Shown piece by piece: positions 16,435-26,000 of a DNA stretch of 64,000 nt. Source of the stretch: Lysobacter sp. (GTDB taxonomy: Bacteria > Pseudomonadota > Gammaproteobacteria > Xanthomonadales > Xanthomonadaceae); the NCBI GenBank assembly GCA_030151365.1, contig JASLDW010000089.1:4065-68064 (forward strand), given 5' to 3'. The stretch's first letter is position 1; each line of letters starts with the position of its first letter. A program made the position numbers and the translations under genes. The notes beneath the pieces are model-generated. The model did not search any database. It was not told where the DNA came from and saw only the letters and a list, made by a program, of their open reading frames with translations.

Positions 16435-17816
16435 ATGGCCACGCCCGTCTCCTTCGCCGACCTCGCGCTCGATCCGTCCCTGCGACCGGGCCTCGACGCA
16501 CTCGACTACACCGCGTTGACGCCGATCCAGGCGCAGGCCCTTCCCGCCATCCTCGATGGCCGCGACCTGATCGCGCAGGCGCCGACCGGCAGCGGCAAGA
16601 CCGCCGCGTTCGGGCTCGGCCTGCTGCAGGGCATCGATGCCGGCACCGTGCAGACCCAGGCACTGGTGCTGTGCCCGACCCGCGAACTCGCCGACCAGGT
16701 CGGCAAGAACCTGCGCAAGCTCGCCACCGGCATCGCCAACCTGAAACTGTCGGTCCTGTGCGGCGGCATTCCGCTCGGCCCGCAACTGGCGTCGCTGGCG
16801 CATGCACCGCATGTGGTGGTGGGTACGCCCGGTCGCGTACTGGAGCTGGTGCAGAAGGACGCGCTCGACCTGCGCAAGATCCGCATGTTGGTCCTCGATG
16901 AAGCCGATCGCATGCTCGACATGGGTTTCGACGAACCGATCCGTGCACTGGTGAAGCGCACGCCGAAGGACCGACACACCCTGCTGTTCTCGGCGACGTT
17001 CCCTGAATCGATCCGCACGCTGGCAAGGCGATGCTGCGCGACCCGCTGGAAGTCAGCGTCGATGGCGGCGCGCAACCGGCTTCCATCGAAACGCATTTCT
17101 TCGAAGCCGAACCCGCGCGCCGCGCGCCGCAACTGGCGGCATTGCTGCTGCAGTTCCGGCCGGAATCCACCGTGGTGTTCTGCAACATGCGCCGCGATAC
17201 CGAGGAAGTGGTCGGCTCACTGGCGCATTACGGCTTCAGCGCACTCGCCCTCCACGGCGACATGGAACAGCGCGACCGCGACGAGGTCCTGCTGCGCTTC
17301 GCCAATCGCAGCTGCAACGTGCTGGTCGCCAGCGACGTCGCCGCGCGCGGACTCGACATCGACGACATCGGCGTGGTGGTGAACTACGAACTGCCCACCG
17401 ATGTGGATACATATCTCCACCGCATTGGTCGCACCGGTCGCGCGGGAAAGAACGGATTGGCGTTGAGCCTCGTTTCAACGCAGGAACGCGGACGCGCCAC
17501 GCTGATCGAGGAACTCCAGGGTGTGGCGATCCGCTACGAGAAGGTCGCGCCGCTTGCGGGCAAGCCGCGCGAGGTGCCGCAGGCGACGATGACCACGCTG
17601 CGCATCGACGCCGGCCGCACCGACAAGCTGCGCCCGGGCGACATCGTCGGCGCATTGACCGGCGACGCCGGCCTGCCCAAGGACGCGATCGGCAAGATCG
17701 ACGTCTTCCCGACCCGCAGCTATGTCGCGATCGCGCGCAACAAGGCGAAGCATGCGCTGGAACAATTGCGCGCCGGCAAGATCAAGGGCCGCAGATTCCG
17801 GGTGAATCCCCTGTAG
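16435..17816 (+). pseudogene. dbpA: DEAD-box RNA helicase DbpA, frameshifted
   Basis: Two overlapping reading frames together encode a complete DbpA-type helicase. The first frame (from the ATG at 16435) carries the Q motif, Walker A APTGSGKTAAF, VGTPGR, DEAD as VLDEADRML and SAT in LLFSATFP; the second, offset by one base, carries IETHFFE, VLVASDVAARGLDI, HRIGRTGRAGKNG and the C-terminal DbpA RNA-binding domain (DKLRPGDIVGALTG to the end), which normally targets hairpin 92 of 23S rRNA. The switch lies in CTGGCAAGGCGATG (17020-17033). Adding one base there restores 460 codons, the normal family length. So one base is missing: a real mutation or a sequencing error. As read, the product stops shortly after the break and lacks domain 2. 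Confidence 0.85.
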
Positions 17817-17869
17817 GGACTGCAAGGCAGTACGATGCGTCCTACTGCCATGAGCCCGGGTTCCGCCTG

Positions 17870-18835
17870 ATGTCGAGCGACACGCTTCCCATCGTTTCGG
17901 TGCGCAATCTCAGCAAGACCTACGCCTCCGGCTACCAGGCGCTCAGGGACGTGAGTCTCGACATCCGCCGCGGCGAGATCTTCGCCCTGCTCGGCCCGAA
18001 CGGCGCCGGCAAGACCACCCTGATCAACATCATCTGCGGCATCGTCAACGCCAGTTCCGGAACCGTGCTTGCCGACGGCCACGACATCGTCCGCGAATCG
18101 CGCACCGCGCGCATGAAGATCGGACTGGTGCCGCAGGAACTGTCCACCGATGCCTTCGAGAGCGTGTGGGCGACGGTGCGCTTCAGCCGCGGACTGTTCG
18201 GCCGCCCACCCGATCCGGCCCATCTGGAAAAGGTGTTGCGCGCGTTGTCGCTATGGGAAAAACGCGACAGCAAGATCATGGCGCTCTCCGGCGGCATGAA
18301 GCGACGCGTGCTGATCGCCAAGGCGTTGTCGCACGAACCGCGCATCCTGTTCCTCGACGAACCCACCGCCGGCGTCGACGTCGAGCTGCGTCGCGACATG
18401 TGGCAGATGGTGCGCGAGCTGCGCGAAAGCGGCGTCACCATCATCCTGACCACGCACTACATCGAGGAAGCCGAGGAAATGGCCGACCGCATCGGCGTGA
18501 TCCGCAAGGGCGAGCTGGTGGTCGTCGAGGACAAGCAGGTGCTGATGCGCAAGCTCGGCAAGAAACAGCTGACCCTGCAGTTGCAAGCGCAGCTGCAACG
18601 CATTCCGGAGGAACTGGCCGGCGAACCGCTGGAACTGGCCGACGACGGCAACGCGCTGGTCTACACCTTCGACGCCCAGGCCGAACACAGCGGCATCGCC
18701 ACGCTGTTGCGGCGTCTCGGCGACCTTGGCATCGGCTTCAAGGACCTGCATTCCAGCGAAAGCTCGCTGGAGGACATCTTCGTCAGCCTGGTGCACGCCG
18801 ATCCGCGCGATGGCGGCAAGGAGGCGCGCGCATGA
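17870..18835 (+). CDS. ABC-2 type transporter ATP-binding protein
   Basis: A 321-residue ATPase with Walker A GPNGAGKTTL, signature LSGGMKRRV, Walker B RILFLDEPTAGVD and switch His in TTHYIEEAEEMADR. Beyond residue ~230 there is a C-terminal extension of ~90 residues common in DrrA/YadG-like ATPases. It forms an operon with the permease gene, overlapping it by four bases (ATGA). YadG-YadH type pairs export lipids, polysaccharides or drugs; the actual substrate is not visible. The ATG at 17870 is the first sensible start after dbpA, 53 bases upstream. Confidence 0.88.
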   Translation: MSSDTLPIVSVRNLSKTYASGYQALRDVSLDIRRGEIFALLGPNGAGKTTLINIICGIVNASSGTVLADGHDIVRESRTARMKIGLVPQELSTDAFESVWATVRFSRGLFGRPPDPAHLEKVLRALSLWEKRDSKIMALSGGMKRRVLIAKALSHEPRILFLDEPTAGVDVELRRDMWQMVRELRESGVTIILTTHYIEEAEEMADRIGVIRKGELVVVEDKQVLMRKLGKKQLTLQLQAQLQRIPEELAGEPLELADDGNALVYTFDAQAEHSGIATLLRRLGDLGIGFKDLHSSESSLEDIFVSLVHADPRDGGKEARA

Positions 18836-19593
18836 ACATCCACGGCATCAAGGCCATCTACCGCTTCGAAATGGCGCGCACCTTCCGCACCATCACCCAG
18901 AGCATCGCCTCGCCGGTGCTCTCGACATCCCTGTATTTCGTGGTGTTCGGCGCAGCGATCGGTTCGCGCATGGGCGCTGTCGACGGCGTCAGCTACGGCG
19001 CCTTCATCATCCCCGGCCTGTTGATGCTGTCGCTGCTCAACGAAAGCATTTCCAACGCCTCGTTCGGCATCTACATGCCGAAATGGGCCGGCACCATCTA
19101 CGAACTGCTGTCCGCGCCGGTCTCGCCGCTGGAAATCGTGATCGGTTACGTCGGCGCCGCGGCCACCAAGTCGATCATGCTGGGCGTGCTGATCCTCGTG
19201 ACCGCGCGGCTGTTCGTGCCATACCACATCGCCCATCCGCTATGGATGCTGTGCTTCCTGCTGCTGACCGCGGTGAGCTTCAGCCTGTTCGGATTCATCA
19301 TCGGCCTGTGGGCGGACGATTTCCAGAAACTGCAGGTGATCCCGCTGATGATCGTGACGCCGCTGACTTTCCTCGGCGGTGCGTTCTATTCGATCAGCAT
19401 GCTGCCGCCGCTGTGGCAGAAAATCGCGCTGTTCAATCCGGTGGTGTACCTGATCAGCGGGTTCCGCTGGAGCTTCTACGGGCTGTCCGACGTGAACGTG
19501 GCGATCAGCGTCGGCGCGACGCTGGGCTTCCTGTTGTTGTGCCTGCTGGTGGTGTGGTGGATATTCAGGACGGGGTACAAGTTGAAGGCGTGA
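18832..19593 (+). CDS. ABC-2 type transporter permease (YadH-like)
   Basis: A 253-residue membrane protein with six hydrophobic segments, beginning MNIHGIKAIYRFEMARTFRTITQS, the amphipathic N-terminal helix typical of ABC-2 permeases. The stretch LTFLGGAFYSISMLPPLWQKIALFNPVVYLISGFR is the family signature, shared with YadH and related exporters. It overlaps the ATPase gene by four bases, so the two subunits are made together and would assemble as a 2+2 complex in the inner membrane. The 3' end overlaps the convergent ATP-grasp gene by 29 bases. Confidence 0.88.
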   Translation: MNIHGIKAIYRFEMARTFRTITQSIASPVLSTSLYFVVFGAAIGSRMGAVDGVSYGAFIIPGLLMLSLLNESISNASFGIYMPKWAGTIYELLSAPVSPLEIVIGYVGAAATKSIMLGVLILVTARLFVPYHIAHPLWMLCFLLLTAVSFSLFGFIIGLWADDFQKLQVIPLMIVTPLTFLGGAFYSISMLPPLWQKIALFNPVVYLISGFRWSFYGLSDVNVAISVGATLGFLLLCLLVVWWIFRTGYKLKA

Positions 19594-20458
19594 GCTCTTC
19601 CCGCAGCGCCCGCGCAAAACCCGCGCCCTGCGCCGGGTCCACGCCCAGGTAAAAATCGGGCTCGATCAATTCGGCTTCCATCAGCAACCAGCCCCTATCC
19701 GCATCCGGCACCACGTCGATGCGCGCATAGAGCAGCGGCTCGGCGATCGCCGCCAGCACCTGCTCCGCCAATGCCAATGCACCGGCAGGCGGCTCCGACA
19801 ACAGCGTGTACAGACCGCCGAACTCTTCCTGCACGCGGAACTCGCCCGCGGGTGGGCGCTTGTTGACCACGTGACTGAGGCGTCCGCCGAAATACAGCAG
19901 AGAGGTTTCGCCTTCCGTTTCGATGGTCGGGAGATAGGGTTGGACCAGCATCGACACACCGGATGATGCGACGAAATCGTCGCCGCGCTTCAGGCGTTGC
20001 GTCTTCCATGCACCACCGGAGACCACGGGCTTGACGATCAATTCGTCGGCGCCGGTTTCCGCGAACGCGCGATCGAGCACTTCCGCCGTAATCTCGTCGC
20101 TGCAGACCGACCGCGGGATCGCGATGCCGCGCTTGGCGAGTTCCAGCAGATAGCGCTTGTCGGAATTCCAGGCCAGCACGCGCGCCGGGTTGGACATCGT
20201 CACGCCTTCACCTTCCCAGGTCGCGCAGGCCTGCAACCAGCGCGAATGGTCCTGGTGATAGCCCCAGACGAGCAGCGGCAACACGCAGGCGTACCCACGC
20301 AATGCGGAAGCGTCATCGACATGCTGCGTCCACGGCGTCGGAACCCCGCGGATTCCGGCGGCGTCCAGCGCACGTTGAAGGCGCGCCAGCACTTTCGGCC
20401 ACAGGTCCGGATACGCGACTTCCGCCGGATCCGGTGTAAGGATGGCGATGTCGATCAT
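19565..20458 (-). CDS. ATP-grasp domain protein
   Basis: A 297-residue cytoplasmic protein with an ATP-grasp fold: N-terminal pre-ATP domain (MIDIAILTPDPAEVAYPDLWPKV), hinge and lid around NSDKRYLLELAKRGIAIPRS and DELIVKPVVSGGAWKTQRL, and metal-binding residues in RIDVVPD and LLMEAELIEPDFYL. Such enzymes join a carboxylate to an amine or thiol through an acyl-phosphate. The best general comparison is the RimK/glutathione synthetase-like group; the substrate is unknown. It starts eight bases after the hutU stop on the same strand and so appears to be co-transcribed with histidine catabolism. Its 3' end overlaps the ABC permease gene by 29 bases. Confidence 0.78.
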   Translation of the reverse strand: MIDIAILTPDPAEVAYPDLWPKVLARLQRALDAAGIRGVPTPWTQHVDDASALRGYACVLPLLVWGYHQDHSRWLQACATWEGEGVTMSNPARVLAWNSDKRYLLELAKRGIAIPRSVCSDEITAEVLDRAFAETGADELIVKPVVSGGAWKTQRLKRGDDFVASSGVSMLVQPYLPTIETEGETSLLYFGGRLSHVVNKRPPAGEFRVQEEFGGLYTLLSEPPAGALALAEQVLAAIAEPLLYARIDVVPDADRGWLLMEAELIEPDFYLGVDPAQGAGFARALREELTPSTCTPS

Positions 20459-20466
20459 GCGGCCGC

Positions 20467-22149
20467 TCAATCCGCCATCGGCAACTTCAGCCCCTGCTCC
20501 TTCGCGCACTGCTGCGCGATCTCGTAGCCGGCATCGGCATGGCGCATCACTCCGGTGCCGGGATCGTTCCACAACACGCGGGCGATGCGCTTGTCGGCGG
20601 CTTCGCTGCCGTCGCAGACGATCACGACGCCGGAATGCTGCGAATAACCCATGCCGACGCCGCCGCCGTGGTGCAGCGACACCCAGGTCGCGCCGCCGGC
20701 GACATTCAACATCGCGTTGAGCAGCGGCCAGTCGGACACGGCGTCGCTGCCATCCTTCATCGATTCGGTTTCGCGATTGGGCGAAGCGACGCTGCCGGAA
20801 TCGAGATGGTCGCGACCGATCACCACCGGCGCTTTCAACTCTCCGTTGCGGACCATTTCGTTGAAGGCGAGACCAAGCTTGTGGCGCAGCCCCAATCCGA
20901 CCCAGCAGATGCGCGCCGGCAGGCCCTGGAAGCTGATGCGTTCGCGCGCCATGTCGAGCCAGCGGTGCAGGTGCGGATCGTCGGCGATGATTTCCTTCAC
21001 CTTGGCATCGGTCTTGTAGATGTCTTCGGGATCGCCGCTCAGTGCGACCCAACGGAACGGACCGACGCCACGACAGAACAGCGGGCGCACGTAGGCCGGC
21101 ACGAAACCGGGGAAATCGAAGGCGTTTTTCAACCCTTCGTCGAAGGCCATCTGGCGGATGTTGTTGCCGTAGTCGACGGTCGGGATGCCCTGCGCATGGA
21201 AGGCCAGCATCGCCTCGACGTGCGTGCGCATCGATTTCTTGGCGGCGTCGCGGACTTTGTCGGGATTCGCCTTCTGTTCGGCTTCCCACTGCTCGACCGT
21301 CCAGCCCAGCGGCAGGTAGCCGTGCACCGGATCGTGCGCCGACGTCTGGTCGGTGACGCAATCCGGGCGCACACCGCGCCTAACCAGTTCCGGCAGGATC
21401 TCGGCGGCATTACCCAGCAGCGCGATCGATTTCGCGACGCCGGCCTTGGTGTACTTCTCGATGCGGGCGAGCGCGTCGTCGATATCGGTGGCCTGCTCGT
21501 CGACGTAGCGCGTGCGTAGGCGGAAGTCGATGCTCGACTGGCGGCATTCGATGTTGAGCGAGGACGCACCGGCCAGCGACGCCGCCAGCGGCTGCGCGCC
21601 ACCCATTCCGCCGAGGCCCGCGGTGAGGATCCACTTGCCGGCGAGATCGCCGCCGTAGTGCTGGCGCCCCATCTCGACGAAGGTTTCGTAGGTGCCCTGG
21701 ACGATGCCCTGCGAGCCGATGTAGATCCACGACCCCGCGGTCATCTGGCCGTACATCATCAGGCCCTTGCGATCGAGTTCGTTGAAGTGCTCCCAGGTCG
21801 CCCAATGCGGAACGAGGTTGGAGTTGGCGATCAGCACGCGCGGCGCATCGGGATGGCTGGGGAACACGCCGACCGGCTTGCCCGACTGCACCAGCAGCGT
21901 TTCGTCGTCGCCAAGCGTCTTCAGGGTGGCGAGGATCTTGTCGTAGCACGCCCAGTCGCGCGCGGCGCGACCGATGCCGCCGTAGACGACCAGGTCCTGC
22001 GGGCGCTCCGCGACCTCGGCGTCGAGGTTGTTCTGCAACATGCGGTACGGCGCTTCGGTCAGCCACGACCTGCAGTTGAGCTGGCTGCCGCGCGGAGCGC
22101 GGATCTGCCGGGTGGGATCGTGTCGGGACGGGCGTGCCGAATCTGCCAT
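20467..22149 (-). CDS. hutU: Urocanate hydratase
   Basis: A 560-residue enzyme of the usual length for HutU. It catalyses the second step of histidine degradation, urocanate to imidazolone propionate, with tightly bound NAD. Diagnostic stretches are LVVYGGIGRAARDW, MYGQMTAGSWIYIGSQGI, the NAD-binding ILTAGLGGMGGAQP and the catalytic region LFCRGVGPFRWVALSG. The start is the ATG of MADSARPSRHDP, with GGAGTT a few bases upstream on the minus strand. It precedes an ATP-grasp gene by eight bases. The rest of the pathway is not adjacent: hutF and hutI lie about 15 kb away and no hutH or hutG is in the window. Confidence 0.96.
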   Translation of the reverse strand: MADSARPSRHDPTRQIRAPRGSQLNCRSWLTEAPYRMLQNNLDAEVAERPQDLVVYGGIGRAARDWACYDKILATLKTLGDDETLLVQSGKPVGVFPSHPDAPRVLIANSNLVPHWATWEHFNELDRKGLMMYGQMTAGSWIYIGSQGIVQGTYETFVEMGRQHYGGDLAGKWILTAGLGGMGGAQPLAASLAGASSLNIECRQSSIDFRLRTRYVDEQATDIDDALARIEKYTKAGVAKSIALLGNAAEILPELVRRGVRPDCVTDQTSAHDPVHGYLPLGWTVEQWEAEQKANPDKVRDAAKKSMRTHVEAMLAFHAQGIPTVDYGNNIRQMAFDEGLKNAFDFPGFVPAYVRPLFCRGVGPFRWVALSGDPEDIYKTDAKVKEIIADDPHLHRWLDMARERISFQGLPARICWVGLGLRHKLGLAFNEMVRNGELKAPVVIGRDHLDSGSVASPNRETESMKDGSDAVSDWPLLNAMLNVAGGATWVSLHHGGGVGMGYSQHSGVVIVCDGSEAADKRIARVLWNDPGTGVMRHADAGYEIAQQCAKEQGLKLPMAD

Positions 22150-22289
22150 CGCGGAACTCCTGCGGGTGCATGGTGCGGGGAATTTTCGATTATCGCACTC
22201 CCGCCGGCTGTCCCCCGGGGCGTGACTGCCGGCAGTGGAGCGCCGCGGGCGTCCGGCGTATGGTGTCGGTCCCACCCCGGAGCCCCGCC

Positions 22290-23048
22290 ATGAAGAAGAC
22301 CCTGCTTCCCTTGCTATCCGGCCTCGCCCTCGCCACCACCGTCTGCCTCGCCACCGCGAAGAATGCGCCCGCCGACAAGGTGCCCGCCTACGTCAAGGCC
22401 GCCATCGCCGATCCCGTGCGCGCCGCGGATACCAAGGACGACGCGCGCCGCCACGGCGCCGAGATCGCCGCGTTCGCCGGCGTCAAGCCCGGCGACAAGG
22501 TGCTGGAAATCGCGCCCGGCGGCGGCTACTTCACCCGCATCTTCAGCACTGTGGTCGGCGACAAGGGCCATGTCTATGCAGTGGTGCCGGAACCGATGCG
22601 AAAATACGCCGACGCCACGGTGAAGCTGCCGGACACCCTCAAGAATGTCGAAGTGCTGTTCCAGCCCGCCGATGCGCTCAGCGCGCCGCAGCCGGTCGAC
22701 GTGATCTTCACCTCGCAGAACTACCACGACTATCCGGACAAGTTCATGGGCCCGACCGATCCCGCTGCACTGGACAAGGCGGCGTTCGCGGCGCTCAAGC
22801 CCGGCGGCGTCTTCATCGTGATCGACCACGCGACGGCAGCCGGCGTCGGCATGGGCGCGACCGAAACGCTGCATCGCATCGATCCGGCCACCGTGAAGCA
22901 GCAGGTCGAAGCCGCGGGATTCATGTTCGTCGACGAGAGCAACGTGCTGCGCAACGCCGCCGACGATCACTCGCTGAACGTGTTCGACAAGAGCATCCGC
23001 GGCCACACCGACCAGTTCGCCTACAAGTTCCGCAAGCCGATGAAGTGA
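22290..23048 (+). CDS. Exported class I SAM-dependent methyltransferase-like protein
   Basis: A 252-residue protein with an N-terminal signal peptide (MKKTLLPLLSGLALATTVCLATA) followed by a methyltransferase fold: motif I VLEIAPGGGYFTRIFS, an acidic strand end VYAVVPEPM, VDVIFTSQNYHDY and LKPGGVFIVIDHATA. Methyltransferases predicted to be outside the cytoplasm are a known but poorly understood group in Xanthomonadaceae and relatives, since SAM is thought to be cytoplasmic. The motif I is slightly unusual (EIAPGGG rather than ExGxGxG). Ribosome binding site is CCCCGGAG before the ATG. Divergent from hutU with ~140 bases between. Confidence 0.82.
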   Translation: MKKTLLPLLSGLALATTVCLATAKNAPADKVPAYVKAAIADPVRAADTKDDARRHGAEIAAFAGVKPGDKVLEIAPGGGYFTRIFSTVVGDKGHVYAVVPEPMRKYADATVKLPDTLKNVEVLFQPADALSAPQPVDVIFTSQNYHDYPDKFMGPTDPAALDKAAFAALKPGGVFIVIDHATAAGVGMGATETLHRIDPATVKQQVEAAGFMFVDESNVLRNAADDHSLNVFDKSIRGHTDQFAYKFRKPMK

Positions 23049-23055
23049 CGTAGTG

Positions 23056-23085
23056 CGATCACGCCCGTTGCCGCGGGCGTGATCG
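23056..23085. terminator. Bidirectional hairpin between convergent genes
   Basis: Perfect 12-bp arms CGATCACGCCCG (23056-23067) and CGGGCGTGATCG (23074-23085) with a six-base loop lie between the methyltransferase and glycosidase-like stop codons. It has no long T-run on either side, so it may act as a weak terminator or as an mRNA 3'-end stabiliser for both transcripts. Confidence 0.55.
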
Positions 23086-23096
23086 TTGGTCGGCGA

Positions 23097-26000
23097 TTAC
23101 TGCACGACCAGAAGCCAGCCCTTGCCCGGTTCCAGCGGAATCGCTTCGTCGCGCCTGAACGTGCGCGCGGGCTGGAAGCCTTCGATCGCCGATGCCGTGA
23201 TCGTTGCCTTGGCCGGATCGATGCCCAGCCCCTTCCAGTCGATCTGCAACGGCAGCGACGTCGCCCGTGGCGACCATGACGCGATCGCAATCATCGCCTT
23301 GCCCTGGCGCTGATAGACCGTCGCCAGCACATCCTTGCGACCCGTTTTCACCGGCACATCGGGCGCCCACCAGCCGATCATTTCCGACTGCTCGATGCCG
23401 AACGCATCCCAGGCCTTCCACAGGTTGCGCGGATCGCCGCCGGTCCACGGCATGCGGTTGGTCATGCCGAACACCATGCCGCGCCAGGGATTGCCGCCAT
23501 CCTGCAGCATCTCGCCCATCAGGCCATACGGAATGCCGGAGATCTCGGTGAGCCAGTACGCCGGCGACGTCTTCTGGTAGTCGAAGTATTCGCCGAACCA
23601 CAGGCGATCGAGATACGGCATCTGCTCCATGTAGAGCAGCGCGCTGGAGTTCCAGCCGTCGCGCTCGTTGTACTGGTTGGCGGAATGGAGGTCGATCAGC
23701 GGATCGGGGCGATGCGCCGCCAGTGCCTTGCGCACGCGCTTCATGGTCACACGATCGAAGGCGACATCATCGAGATACAAACCATCGATGCCGACGTTGC
23801 GCGCCAGCCAGTCCATCCCTTCGATGTAGTAGTTGTTCCAGCGGCTGGCGCCGGAATTGATGATCGCCGCGTCGCGGATTTCCGGCACGTGCCAGGCCGC
23901 GATGTAGTCGCCATCGAGGTGTTCCTGCAGCCACGACCAGCCGCCGCCCTTGCCGGGACTGATGATTTCGTGACCAAGGCTTTCCAGCGCCGGCACTTCC
24001 GGTGCGCGATCGGACAATTCGCGGATCGTGTTGTAGATCTTGACCTTGACGCCGCGCGCGTGGGCGGCGTCGATGTAGGCCTTCATCTTCCCCGGTTCGA
24101 GGAAGGGATAGTTGATCCACGGATTGATCGGCGTGGCGTGGTGGATGTTGACCACGGTGGCGCCGACGCCGGTGATGTCGTCCAGCGGCGCGTACTTGTG
24201 GAAGTAGCGCTGCGAGAAATGACGCGGCGGATCGATGGTCTTGAACGGCGTGATCCGCAGCTCGATGTCGTAGCGCAATGTGTCGCCCGCCTGCATCGTG
24301 CGCGGCCCGCTGAAGGCCACCACGTCGTAGCGGTCGCCGTCGCGCGCCATGCGGATGCCGCCCTTGCCGCCGTTGTCCCAGGACAGCGGCATTTTCAGCG
24401 GCTTGTCGTGGTAGAAGTTGGTGTTGAGCGGACGTTCGTAGCGCTCGTCGCGCAGGCGGAATTCCATGCCGGCGTTGATGTCGCCGACCCAGGCGCCGTC
24501 CTGGTTCTTCTGCACATCCCACTTCCAGTCGAAGCGGTCGGCGGTTTCGTCGCCGGGACGACCAAGGCCGATCATGTAGCGCGCGGCATCTGCGGCGAAG
24601 GGAATCTCCAGGCGGATGTCGCGCAGCGAGGTCGCCTGCGTCGCCTTCAGCGCGATGCGGTAATGCAGGCTGCCGTCGGCTTCCAGCTCGCCCTGCACCT
24701 CCTGTTGCAGGGAACCGACGGTGGAACGCGCGTTCCAGCGCACGCGTGCCGGGCCGAGCGTTTCGACCCTGGGCGCCGACGCGGCAGTCGCGACATTGGC
24801 CTTGCCGTCGTCCACGACCAATCGCATTGGCGCGGCCAGCAAGGCCCGCGGCGTCTTGCCGATCGACGTCATGCGCGGCGTGAATTCACTGTCGATGGCG
24901 GTCGGCAAACCATCATTGCCAATGCGGACGTGGCGACCGAGGATGGCCAGCACATCGCCCTGCACCTGCACCGGCGTGTACGGCGCCACGATGCTGTCGT
25001 CCTGGTAGAGCGTCGAATCGAGCCAGCGCAGGCGGGTGAGATTCTGCGGCTGGTCATCGCCATGCGCGACGGCCTTGGTGGCGGACACCTCGACTTCGAT
25101 CGGCAAACGCTGGCTGCCGGCATCGGTGGTCACCGTCGCAACGCCCTTGTAATGGCCCGGCTTGGCATCGGCGGGAATGTCGAGACCCAGCCATAGCGGA
25201 TCGACCCTGCCCTGCGCGACACCGTGCCGCTGCGCGAACCGCTGCCCGGTGTAATCGATGCCACCGAGCACGAAGCGATGCAGCGTCGAGGCATCGATGC
25301 GCGCACCATTGGTACCCTGCAGCGAATCGAGCGCGATGCGCACATCGTTCAGGGCGCGCTTCGGCGTCCACAGTCCAAGCTGGAAACTGAGGAATTCGCC
25401 GCGCGATGCCGACAGGCGCAAGGGTTTTCCGGCACCGCGCATCGCCCAGCGCTGCGGCAGCTGGTCGAACATCCTCACCGGATGCGCGCGATCCTCGCCG
25501 AACAGCAGGAACGGCAACTGTTGCGCACCCTGCAATATCCGGGCGGTTTCCGCCGGCGACGCGACGCGTTCCATCTCGGTATAGGCATCGAACGGATCGA
25601 CCGCTTCGTAGCCGGCGACCTTCGCGCGCGGCAACGCATCGAGTTTCGTCGGCGATGCCGCGCCGATGCGCGCCGTCCATGCCGATGCCGCGGTGTCCTG
25701 CCAGGCCTGATAGTTCAGCTTCGGATAGTTGCGACTGCCGGTCTGCTGGAACGGCTGGAAATAGACGAAGTAGCGACCCGCGCCCTGCGTCGGTTCGAAC
25801 GCCAGCGTCGCCGAGAGCTGGTCGACATGGCGACGCAGCACATTGGCGATGGGATGGCCGGCGGAATCGGTGACGATGATGCGATGCTCGCCGATCGCGC
25901 GATCGCGCAGCCGCCACGGGATCGTCACCTGCACCGCCGGCGCAGCCGTGGCGACGTCCACCGCATAACGATGGTTGCCCAAGGCGTAGCGATCCCACTT

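Noticed and set aside
19565..21361. Single open frame spanning the ATP-grasp gene and part of hutU
   Set aside because: The hutU stop and the ATP-grasp ATG are eight bases apart; the upstream part is an out-of-frame shadow of hutU.
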